34,143 nt of DNA from Candidatus Magasanikiibacteriota bacterium (GTDB lineage Bacteria; Patescibacteriota; Patescibacteriia; Magasanikbacterales; 2-02-FULL-50-9b): assembly GCA_943355025.1 (NCBI GenBank), contig CALRDW010000010.1, positions 1-34,143 on the forward strand, given 5' to 3'. The position numbers and the translations under genes were made by a program. Below the pieces are notes generated by a model that was given only the letters and a program-made list of their open reading frames with translations, searched no databases and was not told where the DNA came from. The first letter of the stretch is position 1, and every line of letters begins with the position of its first letter. This document shows, in pieces, positions 7,867 to 13,871 of this stretch.

Positions 7867-7895
7867 ACTATACCTCAAAAATAAAGATGTGTCAA
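7867..7895 (-). promoter_or_regulatory. Strong promoter of the 34-residue ORF
   Basis: -35 TTGACA (7890-7895 complement, perfect), a 17-base spacer and -10 TATAGT (7867-7872 complement). It is the closest match to consensus in the window. Transcription would start near 7860. It lies directly after the restored stop of the frameshifted acetyltransferase gene. Confidence 0.8.
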
Positions 7896-7913
7896 GCGTT
7901 GATGTACAACATT

Positions 7914-8718
7914 TTATGCTGACGAAAAATCTATAGCTGGCGCAAGTAGTAATCCGACATGCATTCGAGAAAAACCCAGTTTTTTATACATCAATTCTAC
8001 GATAGAGTCCGCCTCTGTTTGCAGCATCTCCATACGCACCACCATTAAATGCCCATCGCAGAGCCGTGCGCGTTATTTCATTTCCAAAACCACGCATGCG
8101 AAACCCATGGAGCGTTGCGACAGAATATAAACCGGCGACACCGTCTGCCACAACAATACTCGCTATCGCAACACACACATCATCGATGTATCCGGCGAAA
8201 TGTCGTTCGTGAACTAGTGGCGAAACAATCCCATTCACATACGCCTTCGCATACTCAGGTGGCAATTCAAAATAACCAATATCCCCTTCCTGTGCTTCGC
8301 TACTATATGCATCAACAAACACGCGCTGCATTTCTACTGTTGGGTTTTCAACCTCACGAATTTCAAGCACTCCTTTGCGCGGCGCCCCGCCGAAGTCCCT
8401 CTGCCATTCGTCAGCCGCTGCCCACATCCATGTCTCGCGACTTCGTACAACCCACCCATCGGGAACACTATGATATTCCGGCTGCCAGAGTCGACACCGC
8501 CGATTTACGCTCGCCAGAAGAGCTGCCGCCTCAACAATTTGCTCCTGATGAAATGGCTGGTCTATTTTTGAGTATGCAAAATTCCAATACACATCTTTGA
8601 TTGTCGATGTGACTGCAGAAACGCGGGACCCTTCAATTACACGTTCAATAAAAAATGATCCTGTATTTAATTTTATATGCGCCTCCAGCATAAACAGAGG
8701 CGTCGGCTTAATTTCCAT
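7914..8718 (-). pseudogene. GNAT-like acetyltransferase, frameshifted near 8040
   Basis: The first 226 codons (8718 to 8041) are in one frame. The GNAT signature lies at about 200-222 (AGLYSVATLHGFRMRGFGNEI), matching the acetyl-CoA-binding motif A and its following helix. In that frame the protein then ends abnormally at 7984. Dropping a single base at about 8040 restores a typical GNAT C-terminus (VRMEMLQTEADSIVELMYKK, then LGF) ending at TAA 7914, for about 267 residues in all. The break is thus a one-base insertion, a sequencing error, or possibly recoding. The substrate is unknown. The start is 3 bases after the stop of the upstream broken gene, so the two were probably one operon. Confidence 0.7.
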
Positions 8719-8721
8719 ATA

Positions 8722-9076
8722 CTAATTCTGCAATTGATCTTTCGGTAGCAGCGCAACACGCTCCTGCATAAAACGTTCCATCTCAGCACGAATCCGCGGA
8801 TCATTTATATTTGGCGTTTTATATTTTTGAACAAGTTCTGTGAGTTTAATTTCTGATGCGTGGGCAATCTCTATTTTTTCAGCTTGAGTTAAGTTTGATT
8901 TTCCGCTACTAAATTTTGTAACGTACGTACGTATGTGCGTTTGAGGGATCAATTTCTGCATCGGAATCTGTACCAAAATAATAATTGTATGCCACGTGCG
9001 CAACAAGCACCGCTGCTAAAAAAATTATTGCTGAAGCCCCGCGTGTTCCAAAGAATGAGTGTTGGGAACTAAGATT
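8722..9076 (-). pseudogene. Single-span membrane protein gene, 5'-truncated and frameshifted
   Basis: Two overlapping frames form one protein. Upstream, a frame open from 9076 to about 8912 encodes FFGTRGASAIIFLAAVLVAH and more, a clear transmembrane helix followed by a short acidic stretch, with no usable start codon. Downstream, the other frame encodes a soluble helical part (KSNLTQAEKIEIAHASEIKL) ending at TAG 8722. They join seamlessly if one ACGT unit of the triple repeat at 8921-8932 is removed. The gene therefore seems broken twice: start lost somewhere near 9060, and a 4-base expansion. I do not recognise the family. An alternative is translation of the 94-codon downstream frame from TTG 9006. 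Confidence 0.55.
8921..8932. repeat. ACGT tandem repeat, three units, at a frameshift
   Basis: Three exact ACGT copies. A change of one unit changes the reading frame and switches the membrane-protein gene around it between fused and broken states. Confidence 0.7.
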
Positions 9077-9142
9077 CTAACTTACACGATCTTTACCTGC
9101 CTGCCAAATAAGCACAGGGAATTCCGTGTCGCGCTTTCGCCC

Positions 9143-9156
9143 GTTCGATTCCCTCC
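9143..9156 (+). other. tRNA T-loop-like 14-mer in a gene-free stretch
   Basis: GTTCGATTCCCTCC is identical to the T-loop region of tRNA-Trp (12406-12479) but on the opposite strand, and a GCCA follows at 9161-9164. The bases on either side do not form a T stem and no 5' half is present, so this is not a tRNA gene. The surrounding stretch 9077-9261 holds otherwise only the hairpin at 9168-9209; I see no other gene in it. Confidence 0.5.
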
Positions 9157-9167
9157 TTCAGCCAAAT

Positions 9168-9209
9168 CAGACAAAAAATCACCACCTTTCGGTGAGGAAT
9201 TTTTGTCTG
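9168..9209 (-). terminator. Stem-loop, probable terminator of the NRAMP-like gene
   Basis: Outer arms 9168-9177 and 9200-9209 (10 bp). Read on the minus strand, the inner stem CACC-GAAA-GGTG (GNRA loop) is followed by GTGATTTTTTG. It lies about 50-90 bases past the NRAMP stop. The long outer inverted repeat is more than a terminator needs and might also be an element end. Confidence 0.55.
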
Positions 9210-9261
9210 GCACGCCGTAGTAGAGGAAGTCAGGAATATTTGTATAACAGAAACGCTATCA

Positions 9262-10608
9262 TTATATCAACGACAATAGTAACGCCATACCAAATATACC
9301 CATTACAACAAACGCAATCCACAACCCAAGCTTAGACCACTTTCCGCTCTTATATTCTCCCATTATATCTGAGCGACTTGATACGCGAGCAATGAGATAA
9401 ATGAGCGGTACTGCGGCAATACCATTAAACACGGCGGTCATCACCAGCGCTTTGATTGGATCAAAGCCCATAAAATTGAACAAAAGTCCAACAAATGTGC
9501 CAACAATAATTACAAAATAAAACTCCCGCGCTTGCTTAAACTTTCGAAATAAACCCTCTCGCCAATTAAATGTTTCAGAAATTGCATATGCCGAAGACCC
9601 AGCTAAAACAGGAATACTTTGCAGGCCGATCCCGATAACACCAATACTAAAAATAAATTTGGCTAAAAAGCCAGCATTCGGAAACGTATGTACCAATGGC
9701 TCAAGTGCTTTTGCGGCATCGGCAGCAGAGTTGATGTTAGTAATTCCCGCTGAATGCAGCACAACTGCACCCACCACGATAATAAACCATGCGGCAACGT
9801 TTGAAAAAAGCATTCCCACGGCAGTATCGATACGAAGTGTTTTTAGATATGACCTCGTCATCTTTGGAATACCGCCATTTTGAGACACGCGACGCTTTGC
9901 GATTTCATCTTCCACAACATTACTTGTTTGCCAAAAAAATAAATATGGGGAGATAGTGGTTCCAAACACAGCAACAATAATAAACAAAAAATCCTTACTC
10001 CATTCAACGTGCGGCACAAGTGTTGCTTTAAGTACGTCACTCCACGGCACGTTAATCATGAATGCGGTTATAAAGTATGCGAACAGCGCCATTGCGAGCC
10101 ACTTCAGAATACGTATGTACGTTTTATAGGAAATAAAAATTTCTAGCAGCATGATAAATACCGCAAAAAAAAGTGCAAGCAAGCCAAATGGAACATGAGG
10201 GATTAACAGTTGTGTGCTTGCTGCCATTGCGCCAATATCGGATCCAATATTGAACGTGTTCGCTACAACGACGAGGGCAACAACGGGATAAAGCACATAT
10301 TTTGGATAGTGGTCACGTACAATTGCAGCAAGACCCTTGCCTGTTACCGCACCAACGCGTGCACACGCTTCTTGAACCGCAGTCATGAGCGGGTATGTGA
10401 ACAACATGGTCCACGGCATGTGAAATCCAAATTGAGCACCGGCCTGTGAGTACGTTGCGATGCCAGATGGATCGTCATCTGCGGCCCCTGTCACAATTCC
10501 AGGCCCGAGAATGCGTAAAAAACGGCCAAAGCCTTTTTGCTTCCCTCGTTTATGAGCAAGAGCTGTTTTTTCTGATGCCTCGATGGCTTCGTCGGGAAGT
10601 TGGATCAT
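9262..10608 (-). CDS. NRAMP-related divalent metal transporter
   Basis: Inner-membrane transporter of the NRAMP superfamily with about 11 hydrophobic segments in 448 residues. The TM1 motif is DDDPSGIATYSQAG (residues 44-57) where classical NRAMP has DPGN. In the TM6 region GTTISPYLFFWQ (near 216-227) stands where classical members have a MPHN-type site. Both changes remove the usual metal-binding Asn/Met, as in NRAMP-related magnesium transporters. Mg2+ or another hard cation is therefore possible (inference). The ATG at 10608 is preferred to a GTG at 10641. A palindrome at the predicted transcription start suggests repressor control. It lies just outside the tRNA-Trp element. Confidence 0.88.
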   Translation of the reverse strand: MIQLPDEAIEASEKTALAHKRGKQKGFGRFLRILGPGIVTGAADDDPSGIATYSQAGAQFGFHMPWTMLFTYPLMTAVQEACARVGAVTGKGLAAIVRDHYPKYVLYPVVALVVVANTFNIGSDIGAMAASTQLLIPHVPFGLLALFFAVFIMLLEIFISYKTYIRILKWLAMALFAYFITAFMINVPWSDVLKATLVPHVEWSKDFLFIIVAVFGTTISPYLFFWQTSNVVEDEIAKRRVSQNGGIPKMTRSYLKTLRIDTAVGMLFSNVAAWFIIVVGAVVLHSAGITNINSAADAAKALEPLVHTFPNAGFLAKFIFSIGVIGIGLQSIPVLAGSSAYAISETFNWREGLFRKFKQAREFYFVIIVGTFVGLLFNFMGFDPIKALVMTAVFNGIAAVPLIYLIARVSSRSDIMGEYKSGKWSKLGLWIAFVVMGIFGMALLLSLI

Positions 10609-10652
10609 AAAATAATGAGATCTAAAAAAAATATTGTTCACGAAATCTATAA

Positions 10653-10669
10653 ACTTGTATTATACAAGT
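10653..10669. promoter_or_regulatory. Perfect 17-bp palindrome, candidate operator of the NRAMP-like gene
   Basis: ACTTGTAT-T-ATACAAGT: 8-bp perfect arms around one central base. It covers roughly +1 to +17 relative to the transcription start predicted from the -10 at 10677-10682, a classic repressor position. The regulator is not identified. Confidence 0.55.
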
Positions 10670-10676
10670 GCTTTCA

Positions 10677-10685
10677 ATTATAGCA
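10677..10685 (-). promoter_or_regulatory. Extended -10 promoter of the NRAMP-like gene
   Basis: TGC-TATAAT on the minus strand (-10 at 10677-10682 complement), start near 10670, leader about 62 bases. No clear -35. The 15 bases 10676-10690 nearly match the prepilin peptidase promoter. Confidence 0.55.
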
Positions 10686-10705
10686 CACTCCCTGATTTTT
10701 GATGA

Positions 10706-10722
10706 CACGGGCGGAGGGAATC
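10706..10722. repeat. Left copy of the 17-base direct repeat (att-like)
   Basis: CACGGGCGGAGGGAATC, identical to 12409-12425 within tRNA-Trp. The recombinase frame is open from this repeat onward, with a stop (TGA at 10703) directly before it. Confidence 0.65.
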
Positions 10723-10759
10723 CCGCGTCACGCAGCTCCTTGCCCGGGGCAGCATAGAA

Positions 10760-11608
10760 ATGCCACTGGGCATTGCTGCGGCGCGAAAAAATAAATCAGT
10801 TGATAAATTTTTGGTGCACAAGATCGACCGGTTCGCACGCAACTCTATGGACTTTGCGATCTTGCGATCACGCCTCCGATCCAAGAACGTAGACCTCGTT
10901 TCAATCGTCGAGCAGTTTGAAGACACCCCTTTAGGTCATTTTATGGAACAAGTTATGGCATCACTTGCTGAATTCTTCAGCGCAAATTTGTCGCTGGAAG
11001 TCAAAAAAGGACTAGACGAAAAACTTCGACGCGGCGAGTGGTGTTGGATGCCGCCCATTGGGTATGTTCGGCGTGGCGGTGAAATTGCGGTTGATGGAAT
11101 TCGAGCAACATTTATTCAAAGCGCCTTCGGTCGATTCTCCACCGGAACAATCTCAAGCAGTCAACTCGCTGAAGAATTGTATCTGCAGGGATTTCGTGGA
11201 TTGCACGACCAAAAATTGGATGCATCAAAAATCTGCAGAATACTTCATGATCCATTTTATGTCGGACGCATGAGGACCGGCGACCGTGACTTACCCGGCA
11301 AGCATGATGCGCTCATCTCACGCGAAATTTTTGATCAGGTGCAGGCAATTTTCAAACAGCGACCGACGGGTGGACGACACGCAAATCACCATGACTTCCC
11401 GCTCGCGCGAAAGTTACCATGTCCGAAATGTGGTATGAAACTAGTCGGTGAACAGCATCGAAAACCGACTGGACGTATTTACAAATACTATCGCTGTCAT
11501 ACGAAAGCATGCGGCACAACATTCACGGCCGAACAGGCCAAAAAAGAACTGATTACGACTTCGCCAATTTTGCTATCGCCCCCACATGCTCCCAAGAAAT
11601 CGCCATAA
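10760..11608 (+). pseudogene. Large serine recombinase, truncated at both ends
   Basis: Site-specific DNA recombinase of the resolvase/invertase superfamily, probably inactive. The 282 residues from ATG 10760 begin in the middle of the catalytic domain. HKIDRFARN (near residue 21) is the conserved Asp-Arg-x-x-Arg motif, and EDTPLGHFMEQVMASLAEFF (near 54-73) is the following motif and helix. The first 60 or so residues, with the nucleophilic serine, are absent. A recombinase domain follows (PPIGYVRR, then DPFYVGRMR near 170-180), then a zinc ribbon (CPKCGMKL...YRCHTKACG, near 220-252). The long C-terminal coiled coil of full-length enzymes is missing. The last residues are read antisense to the protease gene, which it overlaps by 56 bases. 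Confidence 0.82.
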
Positions 11609-12245
11609 AAATATTTCCTGAGAGACTTGGACCGTTCGACACAACGCCGATAAGTTTTCCTGATCCAAGTTCGATAACTGGTGACCCGCTAAATCCTCCA
11701 ACGACAGGACCCGAAATCTGAATTTCCTTGCGATTAGGATTTTGTTTCTTCTCTACGCCGACGACACCCTCTGAATATGTTGGCGAATGTAGCTCATTTA
11801 GCAACTGATTCCCAAGCGGAAAACCCACATATGCAACTTGTGTGGAAATAGGCATATAGGAATCAGTTATCTCAATTCCAGTTTCTGCTTGAGTATCGAG
11901 ATCTTGGCCTGCAATAGGCTGACCATTATTGTCGACAAGCTTTAATACAGCAATATCATGTGCCAAATCGATGCAATCAACCGTGGCGCGCTGATAGTTA
12001 CCAGCATTCCCCACTACAAGTAAACCGGACAATTCAAGCGGACCACCTATTAATCCCTGAACCACGTGTGCACACGTCACAAGAACTTTTTCCTCCTTCA
12101 ACCAAAAGGCAGTGCCTATAACATTTAATTCATCAGAAAAAATTCTACCTTGCTGCGGCGAAAACTTTGGACGAAGAGTGCCGACTGCGCGGACAGCGCC
12201 ATACACTGCCTGGGAGTTGGGCTGAGCCACTATTTCGTTTGACAT
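11553..12245 (-). CDS. Trypsin-like serine protease (S1/HtrA-type domain), no export signal
   Basis: The 230-residue protein is a single chymotrypsin-fold protease domain. The triad is visible: His60 in LVTCAHVV, Asp97 in LAHDIAVLKL and Ser186 in GGFSGSPV (the GNSGGP position). There is no signal peptide, membrane span or PDZ domain, so unlike DegP/HtrA it should act in the cytoplasm. Its target is unknown. It sits inside the tRNA-Trp element, tail to tail with the truncated recombinase and with its own promoter, so it is likely cargo. Trypsin-like domains occur as effectors in some phage-defence and signalling systems, but no partner is visible here, so a defence role is speculative. Confidence 0.85.
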   Translation of the reverse strand: MSNEIVAQPNSQAVYGAVRAVGTLRPKFSPQQGRIFSDELNVIGTAFWLKEEKVLVTCAHVVQGLIGGPLELSGLLVVGNAGNYQRATVDCIDLAHDIAVLKLVDNNGQPIAGQDLDTQAETGIEITDSYMPISTQVAYVGFPLGNQLLNELHSPTYSEGVVGVEKKQNPNRKEIQISGPVVGGFSGSPVIELGSGKLIGVVSNGPSLSGNIFMAISWEHVGAIAKLAKS

Positions 12246-12275
12246 ATTAACAATCTACTTAGGAACAATGAAAAA

Positions 12276-12304
12276 AGTGTATCAATCAAAGAAGCTATCG
12301 TCAA
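12276..12304 (-). promoter_or_regulatory. Promoter of the trypsin-like protease gene
   Basis: -35 TTGACG (12299-12304 complement), a 17-base spacer and -10 TACACT (12276-12281 complement). Transcription would start near 12269, about 24 bases before the ATG at 12245. Confidence 0.6.
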
Positions 12305-12344
12305 CAACCAAAAACCTACTCAAAAAACAAAATTTATGTACAAA

Positions 12345-12373
12345 ACAAAAATCGCCTCTAGGGCGATTTTTGT
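12345..12373. terminator. Terminator downstream of tRNA-Trp
   Basis: A 12-bp perfect stem (12345-12356 with 12362-12373) with A5/T5 flanks can work on both strands. On the minus strand it ends the tRNA/rpmG/DUF1189/tRNA-Trp transcript before the protease promoter. Confidence 0.85.
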
Positions 12374-12405
12374 AACGTTTTTATTGAGTTCAACATCTTG
12401 CCAAG

Positions 12406-12479
12406 TGGCACGGGCGGAGGGAATCGAACCCACGCCAAAGGTTTTGGAGACCTTCGTTCTACCATTAAACTACGCCCGC
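12406..12479 (-). tRNA. tRNA-Trp (anticodon CCA)
   Basis: A 74-nt cloverleaf with a 7-bp acceptor stem (a G-T pair at 1-72). The anticodon stem-loop is AAGGT-CTCCAAA-ACCTT and the T loop is GTTCGATTC. The CCA end is encoded. Its 3' portion is the right-hand copy of the element repeat, and the gene is intact. It lies 10 bases after the DUF1189 gene in the same direction. Confidence 0.95.
12409..12425. repeat. Right copy of the 17-base direct repeat, within tRNA-Trp
   Basis: CACGGGCGGAGGGAATC, identical to 10706-10722. It corresponds to the T-loop end and acceptor 3' strand of tRNA-Trp. Confidence 0.65.
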
Positions 12480-12489
12480 ATGCTCAAAT

Positions 12490-13284
12490 TTATTTCTTTG
12501 CGTTTCCACTCGTTGCCGCTGGCGGAATGCCGAGGTCAGCGCGCAAACCGAGGATACTGTACACGACACACGCGATTATTTCAACCAACCCCGCTAGCGG
12601 AAATCCGCCGATCGTAAACAAACCCCACAAAACCACAGGCCCTGTAATCGCAACCAGATTGATCGCGAGCATGTCGCGCAGCGACAAGGACCGTTTATAA
12701 ATAAGCCGCTGCACTGCAACCACGAGCAGCGCAATCACAAGTGCAAGTGCAAAAGAAGAAATCAATGCCATGAAGAAAAAATATGCGAACGAGACACACA
12801 CAAGCACGCCCGTATACAATCCCTGATGCTGACTAAAATCTGTCTTGACCTGATCGATATCTTTTGAAAAATCATTCGTATCCGCCCAATATAACTTCTG
12901 CTCCGCAAGATTATCCTGCGCCGCAATATCAATTAACTTCTGCGAAATAAAAATTGTCGAGCTCACGAGGTGCTCATGTTGAACACCTGTTGTATCAATC
13001 GTGATAAGATTTGTTGTGCCGCCCGCCACATATGGTTGCGCGAGTCCCGTCACGATCAAATCAGCTCCCCTCTTCTCAACATGAACACCCTTCGGGAGGG
13101 CCAACAACTTTTCACCAAACGCCCCAACGACTCCTGACAGCTCCGGCAATAACGCCAAAACGACCACAAATGCAACAAACATGTGGAGTCGAAAAAAATA
13201 TGAAAATTTGAGCGGCAACACACGTGCCGTTCCTATCGCACGCGGATCACTGATATATCCACGAAACTCCCGAAAAAAGCGCAT
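12490..13284 (-). CDS. DUF1189-like membrane protein
   Basis: Membrane protein of unknown function, 264 residues. One membrane span lies near residues 33-50, then an extracytoplasmic domain of about 110 residues. Three or four spans follow between about 155 and 243. The layout, with an inward N-terminus, an externally exposed beta-rich region and a hydrophobic C-terminal half, matches DUF1189. The start is 5 bases downstream of rpmG, so it is probably cotranscribed with the tRNA/ribosomal cluster. Nothing in the sequence shows a substrate or enzymatic role. Confidence 0.75.
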   Translation of the reverse strand: MRFFREFRGYISDPRAIGTARVLPLKFSYFFRLHMFVAFVVVLALLPELSGVVGAFGEKLLALPKGVHVEKRGADLIVTGLAQPYVAGGTTNLITIDTTGVQHEHLVSSTIFISQKLIDIAAQDNLAEQKLYWADTNDFSKDIDQVKTDFSQHQGLYTGVLVCVSFAYFFFMALISSFALALVIALLVVAVQRLIYKRSLSLRDMLAINLVAITGPVVLWGLFTIGGFPLAGLVEIIACVVYSILGLRADLGIPPAATSGNAKK

Positions 13285-13289
13285 ATCGC

Positions 13290-13445
13290 TTATTTCGTTT
13301 CTTTGTGTGGAGTATGCTTTTTATCGTGATTGCAGAACTTCGAAACCTCGAGACGGTTCTTGAGTTTCTTTTTGTTCTTGTGTGTGTAATGCGTCACACG
13401 CTTACACGTTGTGCACTCAAGTTTGATGAGATTGTCTTGTGACAT
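13290..13445 (-). CDS. rpmG: 50S ribosomal protein L33
   Basis: Small basic protein of the large ribosomal subunit, 51 residues from the ATG at 13445. That start gives the normal MSQDNLIKLECTTCKRVTHY beginning; a longer upstream frame would run into tRNA-Thr. The first zinc pair, CTTC, is present. The second is incomplete: FCNHDKKHT has Asp where zinc-binding L33 has the second Cys, so zinc binding may be weakened. It sits directly downstream of three tRNA genes, as rpmG often does ahead of secE-nusG, but here a DUF1189 gene follows. Confidence 0.92.
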   Translation of the reverse strand: MSQDNLIKLECTTCKRVTHYTHKNKKKLKNRLEVSKFCNHDKKHTPHKETK

Positions 13446-13474
13446 ACGAGTATGAATAACTTTTTTCAATCGAA

Positions 13475-13546
13475 AGCCGAAAGTGGGATTCGAACCCACG
13501 GCCTACGGTTTACAAAACCGTTGCTCTACCACTGAGCTATTCCGGC
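13475..13546 (-). tRNA. tRNA-Thr (anticodon TGT)
   Basis: A 72-nt cloverleaf without encoded CCA. The acceptor GCCGGAA pairs with TTTCGGC (one A-T/G-C mixed stem), the anticodon loop is TTTGTAA and the T loop is GGTTCGAATCC. It is one base from tRNA-Tyr and part of the same transcript as rpmG. Confidence 0.93.
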
Positions 13547-13547
13547 A

Positions 13548-13633
13548 TGGTGGGTGGAGAAGGATTCGAACCTTCGAAGGCGAAAGCCAACAGATTTACA
13601 GTCTGCCGTGTTTGACCGCTTCACTATCCACCC
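13548..13633 (-). tRNA. tRNA-Tyr (anticodon GTA)
   Basis: An 86-nt class II cloverleaf with a long variable arm (GGCTTTCGCC-type stem). The anticodon loop is CTGTAAA and CCA is encoded. It lies between the two tRNA-Thr genes. Confidence 0.94.
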
Positions 13634-13638
13634 AAAAC

Positions 13639-13714
<76 letters not shown>

Positions 13715-13720
13715 GAGAGA

Positions 13721-13763
13721 GGGATTTGCAATCTGAATGTTTACATTCGAGATTGCGAATCCC
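13721..13763. repeat. Long stem-loop (about 19 bp) upstream of the tRNA cluster
   Basis: GGGATTTGCAATCT-GAATG pairs with CATTC-G-AGATTGCGAATCCC around a TTTA loop, with one mismatch and one bulge. There is no T tract after it on either strand. It may be a transcript end for the operon finishing at 13872, or a mobile palindromic repeat. Confidence 0.6.
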
Positions 13764-13782
13764 GAACGAGCCGGCCGTAGAC

Positions 13783-13838
13783 CCGAGCACCGCAGGTGCG
13801 AAGGAGCTGCGGGGCGAGAGACCGAGCACCGCAGGTGC
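13783..13838. repeat. REP-like direct repeat with internal palindromes
   Basis: CCGAGCACCGCAGGTGC occurs exactly at 13783-13799 and 13822-13838, 39 bases apart. Each copy contains the palindrome GCACC-GCA-GGTGC. The flanks (GAGCTGCGGGGCGAG, CAGCGAGG) are similarly GC-rich against an average background, as in dispersed intergenic repeats. Confidence 0.65.
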
Positions 13839-13871
13839 AGCGAGGGCCAAGGTATGCGAGTCCCCATCCTA

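Larger units (their letters stand above)
10706..12425. mobile_element. Remnant integrative element inserted at tRNA-Trp
   Basis: A 17-base exact direct repeat (10706-10722 and 12409-12425) bounds the segment. The right copy is the 3' T-loop/acceptor part of tRNA-Trp. Inside are a large serine recombinase reduced at both ends, a trypsin-like protease gene with its own promoter, and a terminator. Element insertion into the 3' end of a tRNA gene with duplication of the core is a standard pattern. The recombinase is more often a tyrosine integrase in such sites, so a serine enzyme is less usual. It cannot move by itself because the catalytic serine region is missing. Confidence 0.6.

Noticed and set aside
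9070-9170. Possible tRNA gene on the plus strand ending GTTCGATTCCCTCC...GCCA
   Set aside because: No T stem, D arm, anticodon arm or matching 5' acceptor could be built; only the T-loop-like 14-mer is present.
13290-13499. Longer rpmG reading frame from 13499
   Set aside because: It would translate part of tRNA-Thr; the ATG at 13445 gives the normal L33 N-terminus.
13783-13838. CRISPR-like repeat
   Set aside because: Only two short copies, internally palindromic, with a GC-rich non-unique spacer and no cas genes nearby.
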